Assembly: GCA_937859855.1 (NCBI GenBank)
Contig: CALMAR010000313.1
Coordinates: forward strand, 1-5,744
DNA: 5,744 bases
Origin: an uncultured Kineosporia sp.
Lineage (GTDB): Bacteria > Actinomycetota > Actinomycetes > Actinomycetales > Kineosporiaceae
Direction: 5' to 3'
Part shown: in pieces, positions 1-5,660 of the stretch
How the letters are laid out: each line of letters starts with the position of its first letter
How positions within the stretch are numbered: position 1 is the stretch's first letter
Program-made: the position numbers and the translations under genes
Notes under the pieces: generated by a model
Database searches by the model: none
The model's input: only the letters and a program-made list of their open reading frames with translations
Told to the model about the DNA's origin: nothing

Positions 1-1568
1 GGGGCGCTGGCCGGCCGCCGGGCGGCGGGGGCCCGGGTTGCGGGGCCGCCGGCAGCGGCCCCCTCAGCCATCGCCTGCATGAGCGCCTCCTCGCTGATCT
101 GGTCACCGGTGAGCTGAGCCACGGACCGGCCATCGCGCAACGTCACCACCCGATCGGAGTCAGCGATGATCTCCTCCAGCTCGGAGGAGATCAGGAGCAC
201 CGCCAGTCCCTCGTTGGCCAGCTGCCGGATCAGCACCTGAATGTCGCGCTTGGCACCGACGTCGATGCCGCGGGTGGGCTCATCGAGCATCAGCAGTTGA
301 GGATTGGTGCACAACCAGCGGGCCAGCAGCACCTTCTGCTGATTGCCGCCGGAGAGTTCCCGGATCGGCTGGTCCGGGCTTGAGCACTTGATGCCGATCG
401 CCTTGATGAAGCGGTCAACGGTCTCGCTCTGGCGCTTGCGGTCGACGATGCCGTTGCGCCGCAGGTGCGGCAGCAGAGCCAGGGTCAGGTTCTCCCGCAG
501 CGACAGCTGCGCGATGATGCCCTCCGTCTTGCGGTCCTCAGGCGAGAAACCGATCCCGTGTCTGACCGCGTCGCCCGGTGACTTGAGCTGCAGCGGCGTG
601 CCGTTGACGGCGACAGTGCCGGAGTCGAGGGGGTCGGCGCCGAAGATGGCGCGGGCCGTCTCGGTGCGCCCGGATCCGAGCAGGCCGGCCAGTCCGACGA
701 TCTCGCCGGAGTGGATCGTCACCGAAACTCCGTCGAGGGCGCGGCCCCGGCGCAGGCCGGTCGCTTCGAGCACCGGCTGCACGCCCTCACGTATGTGGTC
801 TTCCCCGGAGCGCCGGTGCGAGAGCTGCTCGGCCAGTTCGCGGCCGAGCATCTTCGAGACCAGTTCATAACGGCTTATGTCCGCCATCAGCCGTTCCTCG
901 ACGGTGTGCCCGTCGCGCATCACGGTTACCCGATCGCTGACCGCGTAGAGCTCGTCCAGCCGATGGGAGACGAAGACGACGGAGATGCCTTCGCTCTTGA
1001 GCTGGCGGATGACCCGGAACAGGGTCTGCACCTCGTTCTCGGCCAGCGCCGACGTCGGCTCGTCCATGATCACGAGCTTGGCCTCGGTCGACAGCGCCCG
1101 GGCCAGCGCAGTCATCTGCTGGGTCGCGATCGAGTACTCGTACAGCGGCCGGGTGACGTCGACGTCGATGTCGAGACGGTGCAGGATCGCTGCAGCCTCG
1201 CGATTCATCCCGCCCCAGTCGATGAGGCCGAAGCGCTTGGGTTCCCGGTTGAGGAAGACGTTCTCAGCCACCGACCGGAAGGGGACCAGGTTGACTTCCT
1301 GATAGATGGTCGACAGGCCTGCCAGCTGTGCGGCGTGCGGGGAGGAGAAGGCAACTTCCCGCCCGTCGAACTCGATCCGCCCGGAGTCCCTGGACAGGAC
1401 GCCGGTCAGCACCTTGATCATGGTGGACTTGCCCGCGCCGTTCTGCCCGATCAGCGCATGCACCTCGCCGCGGGCCACCTCGAGCCGGGCGTCGGTCAGT
1501 GCAGGCACTCCGAGGAACTTCTTGTTAATGGCCTGCATCGACAGCAGGAGCGTTGGACGGTCGGCCAC
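1..1568 (-). CDS. ytfR: Sugar ABC transporter ATP-binding protein, YtfR-like double ATPase (3' end beyond window)
   Basis: This cytoplasmic protein hydrolyses ATP to drive sugar import with a binding protein and two permeases. Two ABC domains are visible. Domain 1 has Walker A GQNGAGKST (41-49), a degenerate signature YSIATQQM (145-152), Walker B with D169/E170, and VSHRLDE. Domain 2 has a degenerate P-loop GLLGSGRT (295-302), EDRKTEG, a canonical LSGGNQQK (405-412), D429/E430 in DEPTRGIDVGAK, and ISSELEE in place of the usual His switch. This pattern, with REPKRFGL and AGLLGSGRTETA, matches my recollection of E. coli YtfR (galactofuranose importer) better than RbsA. I chose the GTG at 1568 because AGGAAGAAGG lies 7 bases upstream; ATG 1538 lacks a ribosome site. 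About 522 codons are present and still open at the left edge, ending in an Ala/Pro/Arg-rich tail beyond the usual family end. It lies 106 bases downstream of the binding-protein gene, probably in the same operon. The family is secure; the exact sugar is inferred. Confidence 0.93.
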   Translation of the reverse strand, partial: MADRPTLLLSMQAINKKFLGVPALTDARLEVARGEVHALIGQNGAGKSTMIKVLTGVLSRDSGRIEFDGREVAFSSPHAAQLAGLSTIYQEVNLVPFRSVAENVFLNREPKRFGLIDWGGMNREAAAILHRLDIDVDVTRPLYEYSIATQQMTALARALSTEAKLVIMDEPTSALAENEVQTLFRVIRQLKSEGISVVFVSHRLDELYAVSDRVTVMRDGHTVEERLMADISRYELVSKMLGRELAEQLSHRRSGEDHIREGVQPVLEATGLRRGRALDGVSVTIHSGEIVGLAGLLGSGRTETARAIFGADPLDSGTVAVNGTPLQLKSPGDAVRHGIGFSPEDRKTEGIIAQLSLRENLTLALLPHLRRNGIVDRKRQSETVDRFIKAIGIKCSSPDQPIRELSGGNQQKVLLARWLCTNPQLLMLDEPTRGIDVGAKRDIQVLIRQLANEGLAVLLISSELEEIIADSDRVVTLRDGRSVAQLTGDQISEEALMQAMAEGAAAGGPATRAPAARRPASA

Positions 1569-1575
1569 CAGGAGC

Positions 1576-1585
1576 CCTTCTTCCT
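1576..1585 (-). promoter_or_regulatory. Ribosome binding site of the ATPase gene
   Basis: On the minus strand AGGAAGAAGG ends 7 bases before the GTG at 1568. It is the only purine-rich Shine-Dalgarno-like stretch near the gene start. It favours GTG 1568 over ATG 1538, which has none, and over the in-frame GTG at 1667, which would put the intergenic hairpin into the coding sequence. Confidence 0.65.
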
Positions 1586-1593
1586 CACGATGG

Positions 1594-1626
1594 GCAGGGG
1601 CCCAGGGCGACGCCCCAGGCCCCTGC
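1594..1626 (-). other. Intercistronic hairpin between binding-protein and ATPase genes
   Basis: A perfect 9-base inverted repeat, GCAGGGGCC at 1594-1602 and GGCCCCTGC at 1618-1626, encloses a second stem (GGGC/GCCC around a GAC loop, 1605-1615), separated by a symmetric CA/CA internal loop. It lies after the binding-protein stop and just before the ATPase ribosome site. No T-run follows on the minus strand, so it is not a classical intrinsic terminator. Such hairpins often follow binding-protein genes in importer operons, where they stabilise the upstream mRNA or lower downstream expression, giving excess binding protein over ATPase. The structure is seen in the sequence; its function is inferred. 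Confidence 0.6.
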
Positions 1627-1674
1627 GAGTCGTCGATGCCACTGGCAACAGCAGGGTCACAGTGCACCGGCGGC

Positions 1675-2754
1675 TCAGTAGGCCTTGGCGACGTTGGCGG
1701 CGGCGTTGTCCTTGGTGAACAGCTGGTCGTTGTTGATGATCAGCGTGGGGACCGGCTTGCCGGCCGCGTAGTCCATCATGGTCTGGAAGGCGTTGGGACC
1801 GAAGCGGGGGCTGCACTCCACCGTCGCGTAGAGGTCGCCGGCCGCGACGGCCGTCAGGCCGTCCTTCTCGCCGTCTATGGACACGACCTGGATGTCCTTG
1901 CCAGGCGTCTTGCCGATCGCCTTCACAGCCGCGATGGCGCCCAGAGCCATCTCGTCGTTGTGCGCGTAGATGGCGGTCGCGTCCGGATGGGACTGGAGCA
2001 GGGTCTCGGCGACCGACTGGCCCTTGGCGCGGGTGAAGTCAGCGTCCTGCGACACCACAATTTTCATTCCGGAACACTGCTTGATGGCGTCGTCGAAGCC
2101 CTTCTTGCGGTCGATCGCGGGCGAAGCGCCGGTCGTGCCTTCCAGCTCAATGATCTTGGCCTTGCCGCCGGTGGCCTTGGCCATCTGGACTGCCGCTCGC
2201 TTGCCCTCCTGCACGAAGTCGGACTGGATGACGCTGACGAAGTCCTGGCCGGGCTTGGCGATGTTGTGGTCGACATCGCGATCGAGGAGGAAGACCGGGA
2301 TCTTGGCGGCACCGGCGTCCTTCACCACGTTGGCAATCTGTTCCGTGATCGGAGCAATGAAAAGTGCGTCAGGCTTCTGGGCGATGAGGCCTTTGATGTC
2401 AGCGATCTGCTTGGATTGCTGGTTGTTGGCGTCCGTGACGGTCAGCTGGAGGCCCTGACTGGCCGCCTCCGTCTTCAGGCTCGCGGTCTCGGCGAGGCGC
2501 CAGGGGTTGTTGCTCGCGTTCTGGCTGAAGGCGATCTTGTAGCTCCCCTTCTGGGTGAGCTTGGGTGCGTTGGCGGCCGCCGGCACCCCGGTCGGCGCCT
2601 TCGAGTTGCCCGGATCGGCGGCGTTCGTCAGCGGACAGGCCGCACCGGAACCGCCGCTGGCAGTGTTACTGGTGTTGTCGCTGCCGCCGCAGGCGGCAAG
2701 AAGGCTGACGGACAGCAGGGCCAGCCCGAGCGGGGCGATCTTCGTCAGGTGCAC
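1675..2754 (-). CDS. ytfQ: Sugar ABC transporter substrate-binding lipoprotein, YtfQ-like
   Basis: This is the extracytoplasmic, membrane-anchored sugar receptor (359 aa) that delivers ligand to the ABC importer. The N-terminus is a lipoprotein signal: Lys5, a hydrophobic stretch 6-19, and lipobox LAAC with Cys22. A Ser/Gly/Ala-rich linker to about residue 68 follows, then a type 1 periplasmic-binding fold. Motifs shared with my recollection of galactofuranose-binding YtfQ include PWRLAET (84-90), FIAPI (132-136), PVFLLDRDVD (153-162), AIDRKKGF (213-220), DFTRAKG (239-245), YAHNDEM (263-269) and SIDG (292-295). The match is closer than to RbsB or XylF. I chose GTG 2754 because AGGAGGG precedes it closely (3 bases) and because it gives a compact signal peptide. 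The frame is open up to ATG 2832, but that start would add 26 unlikely residues ahead of the signal. It is first in the leftward operon with the ATPase. The family is firm; a galactofuranose-like furanose ligand is inferred. Confidence 0.93.
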   Translation of the reverse strand: MHLTKIAPLGLALLSVSLLAACGGSDNTSNTASGGSGAACPLTNAADPGNSKAPTGVPAAANAPKLTQKGSYKIAFSQNASNNPWRLAETASLKTEAASQGLQLTVTDANNQQSKQIADIKGLIAQKPDALFIAPITEQIANVVKDAGAAKIPVFLLDRDVDHNIAKPGQDFVSVIQSDFVQEGKRAAVQMAKATGGKAKIIELEGTTGASPAIDRKKGFDDAIKQCSGMKIVVSQDADFTRAKGQSVAETLLQSHPDATAIYAHNDEMALGAIAAVKAIGKTPGKDIQVVSIDGEKDGLTAVAAGDLYATVECSPRFGPNAFQTMMDYAAGKPVPTLIINNDQLFTKDNAAANVAKAY

Positions 2755-2757
2755 GAA

Positions 2758-2764
2758 CCCTCCT
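2758..2764 (-). promoter_or_regulatory. Ribosome binding site of the binding-protein gene
   Basis: AGGAGGG on the minus strand is a near-perfect Shine-Dalgarno sequence ending 3 bases before GTG 2754. The spacing is short but the match is strong. It decides the start against the upstream in-frame ATGs at 2832 and 2817, which have no such site. Confidence 0.7.
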
Positions 2765-2848
2765 AGTTTGGCGTCCCCGCGCGGTTGAGCCAGGGAGTGA
2801 GTGGTGTTTCTCACCATGGGTGCTGCGGGCACGCTTATGTGTCACGAG

Positions 2849-2877
2849 TTGATAACGGTAAAATGACGACATGTAAT
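2849..2877 (+). promoter_or_regulatory. Sigma-70-type promoter for the restriction-modification genes
   Basis: TTGATA at 2849-2854 (5 of 6 to TTGACA) and TGTAAT at 2872-2877 (5 of 6 to TATAAT) are separated by exactly 17 bases, in an AT-rich island within GC-rich DNA. The start of transcription would fall near 2884, giving a leader of about 220 bases before the methyltransferase start at 3105. No other comparable pair was noticed in the gap. This is a consensus match by eye only. Confidence 0.6.
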
Positions 2878-2939
2878 ACGTTCTTAAGACAAGAGGCGTC
2901 AAACCGGTCGTGCCGCGGTTAGCGGGCTGGACATCACAC

Positions 2940-2983
2940 CCTGCGGACGCAGGTCCGGTATCCATGGGCAACCGGCTGGATAC
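2940..2983 (+). repeat. Two back-to-back inverted repeats in the methyltransferase leader
   Basis: The first element can fold two ways: CCTGCG/CGCAGG around GA (2940-2953), or CGGAC-GCAG-GTCCG (2944-2957), which has a stable four-base loop. Immediately after it, GTATCCA (2958-2964) and TGGATAC (2977-2983) form a perfect 7-base inverted repeat around 12 bases. Both lie about 60-100 bases after the expected transcription start. They could be RNA hairpins in the leader, or an operator for the methyltransferase or another regulator. No T-run follows, so a simple terminator is unlikely. Confidence 0.5.
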
Positions 2984-3092
2984 AAACCCAGGCCGCGGAC
3001 GGGGCGACCCAAGCTCCTGCTCCGCTGGCCTGCTCCGCCGTCTCGTCACCCGGCGCCCGGCGTGCCCCGTCGGCTCACCGGTCAGCAGGTAT

Positions 3093-3098
3093 AGGAAG
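3093..3098 (+). promoter_or_regulatory. Ribosome binding site of the methyltransferase gene
   Basis: AGGAAG lies 6 bases before the ATG at 3105 and directly abuts another ATG at 3099, which is therefore too close to be used. A competing GGAG (3138-3141) lies 8 bases before ATG 3150, so initiation at 3150 is a real alternative. Confidence 0.5.
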
Positions 3099-3104
3099 AT
3101 GGTC

Positions 3105-4409
3105 ATGTCGCCAGCTGTCCTCGAACCAGACAGATCCGGAGTGGGCGCGATGGACGTCGTGGAGCTGTGTGCCGGGGCCGGTGGGCAGGCCCTGGGACTC
3201 GAGCGCGCTGGTTTCGAGCACGTCCTGGCCGTCGAACTTGATCCCCATGCCTGTGAGACATTGCGCTACAACCGGCCGGGCTGGAAGGTCGCCGAGGGTG
3301 ACGTGGCGAGTGCGGAGCTCTGGCAGCCCGGTGACTATCAGGGTGTCGATCTCCTCGCGGGTGGCGTCCCCTGCCCGCCCTTCTCTGTTGCGGGCCGGCA
3401 GCTGGGAGCCACCGACGAGCGTGATCTATTTGCCTGGGCGATTGAGACGTGCGGTCACGTGCAACCCCGGGTGCTTCTGCTGGAGAATGTGCGCGGTCTC
3501 TCGGCGCCGCGATTTGGTGCCTACCGTGAACATGTCTTACGACGGCTGTCCGAGTCCGGTTACGCCGGTGAATGGCGCCTGTTGCACGCGGCCGACTATG
3601 GAGTCCCACAATTGCGGCCGCGCTTTGTTCTGGTGGCCATGAAGCCAGAGGACATGGCCTATTTCAGCTGGCCCGCGCCGACCAAGCCCGGCGCGCACGT
3701 GGGTGAGGTCCTGGCAGATCCGATGGCGTCCGGGGGCTGGAAACATGCCGGCCAGTGGGCGGCCCTGGCCAACGATGTAGCGCCGACAATCGTTGGCGGC
3801 AGCAAGCGGCACGGGGGTGCCGACTTGGGTCCCACGCGGGCCAAACGTGCATGGCGTGCCCTGGGTGTCGATGCGCTTGGAATCGCCGATGCCCCGCCGG
3901 GCCGGAGCTTTCCCCGGCCAGACATCGACCGATTCGTGGGCCTGCCCAAGCTCACCACCAGCATGGTCCAGCGCCTGCAAGGCTGGGACGACACCTGGGG
4001 ATGGGAAATCCGGGGCCGGAAGACAACCACGTATCGCCAGATCGGAAACGCATTTCCACCGCCGGTTGCCGAAGCCGTGGGCCGGGCCATCGCGTCGGCT
4101 CTGCGTCATGAAGGAGTGGCGAAGCCTCAAGCGGAAATGCAGGCGGTTGTGCAGGACGACCTTTACCGGGTTCTGCATCATGCGGAGGGGCCGCTCACTG
4201 TGATCGATCTGACGGTGAGGCTTGAAGGCACCCTTTCGGTCACCGCCATCGAGCGACGGCTGGAGCATCTTTCGCATGACTTCTCCATTGTTGAGACGCA
4301 GACTCCGCAGGGGATCGCCTATGCCCTCGGTGAGTTCAAGGCCTTCACCGGTCAGGCGGTGCACGCCCGGCACGATTACCTGGCGGCGAAACGTTCTCGC
4401 GTCAGCTGA
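3105..4409 (+). CDS. C5-cytosine DNA methyltransferase (restriction-modification)
   Basis: This enzyme transfers a methyl group from S-adenosylmethionine to C5 of cytosine in its target site, protecting host DNA from the neighbouring nuclease. Motifs appear in the usual order (434-aa numbering): I, ELCAGAGG (20-27); II, AVELD (42-46); IV, GGVPCPPFS with catalytic Cys90; VI, LLENVRG (125-131); VIII, QLRPR (169-173); target-recognition region about 185-280; IX, VQRLQGW (288-294); X, YRQIGNAFPPPVAEA (310-324). Residues about 345-412 form an extra C-terminal domain beyond motif X with a winged-helix look (LYRVLHHAEGPLTV, then ERRLEHL, then a short beta-like end). ATG 3105 is preferred for its ribosome site; ATG 3150 (419 aa) is the alternative, and both keep every motif. 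The next gene begins 6 bases after the stop. Pairing with a NaeI-like nuclease suggests GCCGGC specificity (inferred). The family is certain. Confidence 0.95.
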   Translation: MSPAVLEPDRSGVGAMDVVELCAGAGGQALGLERAGFEHVLAVELDPHACETLRYNRPGWKVAEGDVASAELWQPGDYQGVDLLAGGVPCPPFSVAGRQLGATDERDLFAWAIETCGHVQPRVLLLENVRGLSAPRFGAYREHVLRRLSESGYAGEWRLLHAADYGVPQLRPRFVLVAMKPEDMAYFSWPAPTKPGAHVGEVLADPMASGGWKHAGQWAALANDVAPTIVGGSKRHGGADLGPTRAKRAWRALGVDALGIADAPPGRSFPRPDIDRFVGLPKLTTSMVQRLQGWDDTWGWEIRGRKTTTYRQIGNAFPPPVAEAVGRAIASALRHEGVAKPQAEMQAVVQDDLYRVLHHAEGPLTVIDLTVRLEGTLSVTAIERRLEHLSHDFSIVETQTPQGIAYALGEFKAFTGQAVHARHDYLAAKRSRVS

Positions 4410-4415
4410 TCTGGT

Positions 4416-5660
4416 TTGACCGGCGCTGGCACCGCTGGCACCCTCGCTGCCGTGGCGGGAGGCGAGGACGACCCAAGCACATACCTCTTCGACCTGCAGG
4501 AAGAGCAGTTCTATCCGTCTGTGGACGGGGCCGCAGGCGGCGACCACGCCAGGGATGAGAATGCTGCTGCCGAGAATCCGCCAACATCACGGCCGGAGGA
4601 CGCGGAGCTGGATCGGGTCTTCCAATTCTTTGATCAGCGCAGAAACGTATTCGGCTCCTGTATCCGGCAGGCGCTGGACGAAGTCATTTCCTCTGGGCGG
4701 ACGCGCCGCTGGAATCTCGATCAATGCAACAACCAGGAGAAGGCGTACGTCGGCGTGAATCTCGAAAACGTCATCCGTGACGCGTTCGATCTCAAGCCGG
4801 GAATCGCGGGCATGGATTTTGACGTCGCTGGCATCGACGTCGACTGCAAGTGGTCCCGAAGCTTCGGTGGCTGGCAGATTCCCAAAGAGGCGGTCGGGCA
4901 CATCTGTTTGCTTGTGTATGGAGACGACCTTTCCGACGAACTGGCGGTCGGGCTCATCCGCATACATGAAGAAATCCTGGTTGGCGGCAACCGGGACCTG
5001 AAGCGAACTATTCAGCGGCCAGCCGGATTGAACAGCGCTCGATGGATACACAGGCGTGGCTCAGCGGAACTACCGGCGAATTTCCTGATGAGCCTCAGCA
5101 AAGCCGATCGCGACGCGATCCTGGCGCCAAGAGGTGGCGATGAGCGCGCCATCCAGCTGTTCCGCCGTTGCGAGGGAATGGTCGTGCATAGGAGGATCCT
5201 CGAACTGATTGGCCAGCAGAGAGATCCGATGCGCCGGGGCCGCGGCGAAAGCAGGCAGGCACTCCTCGATGAGGGCTTCGAGGTGCTGAACGGAACCTGG
5301 AAGAAGCATCGAGCTCGGGCGGCAGAACTTGGCGGCCCGGCAATCGCAAGGTCGGATGAATGGCTCTGCCTTCGTTCCGATGGGTCGACCAGTGAGCGGC
5401 GAGAACGCATGGACGTCCTTCGCCGCCGCGAAGCCGCAGCCTTCCGTGAGGCAATGCGGAAGGAGATCAAAGAACTACGAAAGAAGCGGGCGGCGCTGTC
5501 CAAGCGGCTCAGCGCCACCACCGCGCTCACTCTCGCCGACGCGGTCAGGGCCGCCGAGGAACTGGAGCGCGAGCTCCGGGACGCAGCCACACGCGCTGAG
5601 CAGAAGGCCTCGGAAGGCACGCTCCAGCAGCCGGTCCCGGCGCCCCTATCCGACCCGTAA
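4416..5660 (+). CDS. NaeI-family type IIE restriction endonuclease
   Basis: The likely role is cutting unmethylated DNA at a GCCGGC-like site. Similarity to my recollection of NaeI runs from about residue 63 to 320 (of 414): LDRV (65-68), DVAGIDVDCKW (136-146) against EIAGVQVDCKF, GHICL (161-165), NRDLKR (192-197) and LFRR (248-251). Four catalytic positions recalled for NaeI (E70, D86, D95, K97) align with E117, D134, D143 and K145, with almost identical spacing. Residues about 210-320 match NaeI's second DNA-binding (topoisomerase/CAP-like) domain, typical of type IIE enzymes needing an effector site. Unlike NaeI (317 aa), it has about 50 extra N-terminal residues and a charged helical, probably coiled-coil tail (about 327-400). 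The TTG start at 4416 has no ribosome site; GTG 4452 and GTG 4521 are alternatives. It sits in the same frame as the methyltransferase, 6 bases after that stop, so translational coupling is likely. Confidence 0.9.
   Translation: MTGAGTAGTLAAVAGGEDDPSTYLFDLQEEQFYPSVDGAAGGDHARDENAAAENPPTSRPEDAELDRVFQFFDQRRNVFGSCIRQALDEVISSGRTRRWNLDQCNNQEKAYVGVNLENVIRDAFDLKPGIAGMDFDVAGIDVDCKWSRSFGGWQIPKEAVGHICLLVYGDDLSDELAVGLIRIHEEILVGGNRDLKRTIQRPAGLNSARWIHRRGSAELPANFLMSLSKADRDAILAPRGGDERAIQLFRRCEGMVVHRRILELIGQQRDPMRRGRGESRQALLDEGFEVLNGTWKKHRARAAELGGPAIARSDEWLCLRSDGSTSERRERMDVLRRREAAAFREAMRKEIKELRKKRAALSKRLSATTALTLADAVRAAEELERELRDAATRAEQKASEGTLQQPVPAPLSDP

Larger units (their letters stand above)
2755..3104. other. 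Divergent intergenic regulatory region
   Basis: This 350-base gap separates the leftward sugar-importer genes from the rightward restriction-modification genes. It holds an AT-rich patch (about 2836-2890), a plus-strand promoter within it, and two tandem hairpins (2940-2983). An in-frame extension of the methyltransferase frame reaches GTG 2910, but its translation (Pro/Arg/Gly-rich, no conserved motif) does not look like protein. I see no convincing minus-strand sigma-70 promoter for the importer; the best candidates inside the AT-rich patch (TTAAGA followed by ATTTTA) are weak, so an activator or alternative sigma factor may be used. A short GTTGATAAC partial palindrome (2848-2856) overlaps the plus-strand -35 and could be an operator. 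No tRNA or other RNA gene was seen. Confidence 0.6.

Noticed and set aside
1132..1155. Degenerate first-domain signature (YSIATQQM) as evidence of a broken ATPase
   Set aside because: YtfR-type proteins normally have a non-canonical first signature and a canonical second one, so this is a family trait, not damage.
1569..1667. In-frame GTG at 1667 as ATPase start, 8 bases after the binding-protein stop
   Set aside because: It would add 33 unconserved residues and place the hairpin inside the gene. GTG 1568 has a good ribosome site and suits the family length.
711..2766. Long plus-strand open frames (711-1718, 1306-2766) opposite the importer genes
   Set aside because: They are antisense shadows typical of high-GC coding DNA. 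The translations lack family motifs, while the minus strand gives clear ABC ATPase and binding-protein motifs.
2910..3104. Upstream extension of the methyltransferase to GTG 2910
   Set aside because: There is no ribosome site, the residues are low-complexity, and the sequence overlaps the leader hairpins. Starts at 3105 or 3150 fit the family better.
2666..3106. 146-codon minus-strand frame across the intergenic region
   Set aside because: It covers the promoter, the hairpins and the start of the binding-protein gene, and its translation is Arg/Pro-rich without motifs.
3537..4547. 336-codon minus-strand frame opposite the methyltransferase
   Set aside because: It lies antisense to well-conserved methyltransferase motifs, and its translation shows no recognisable domain.
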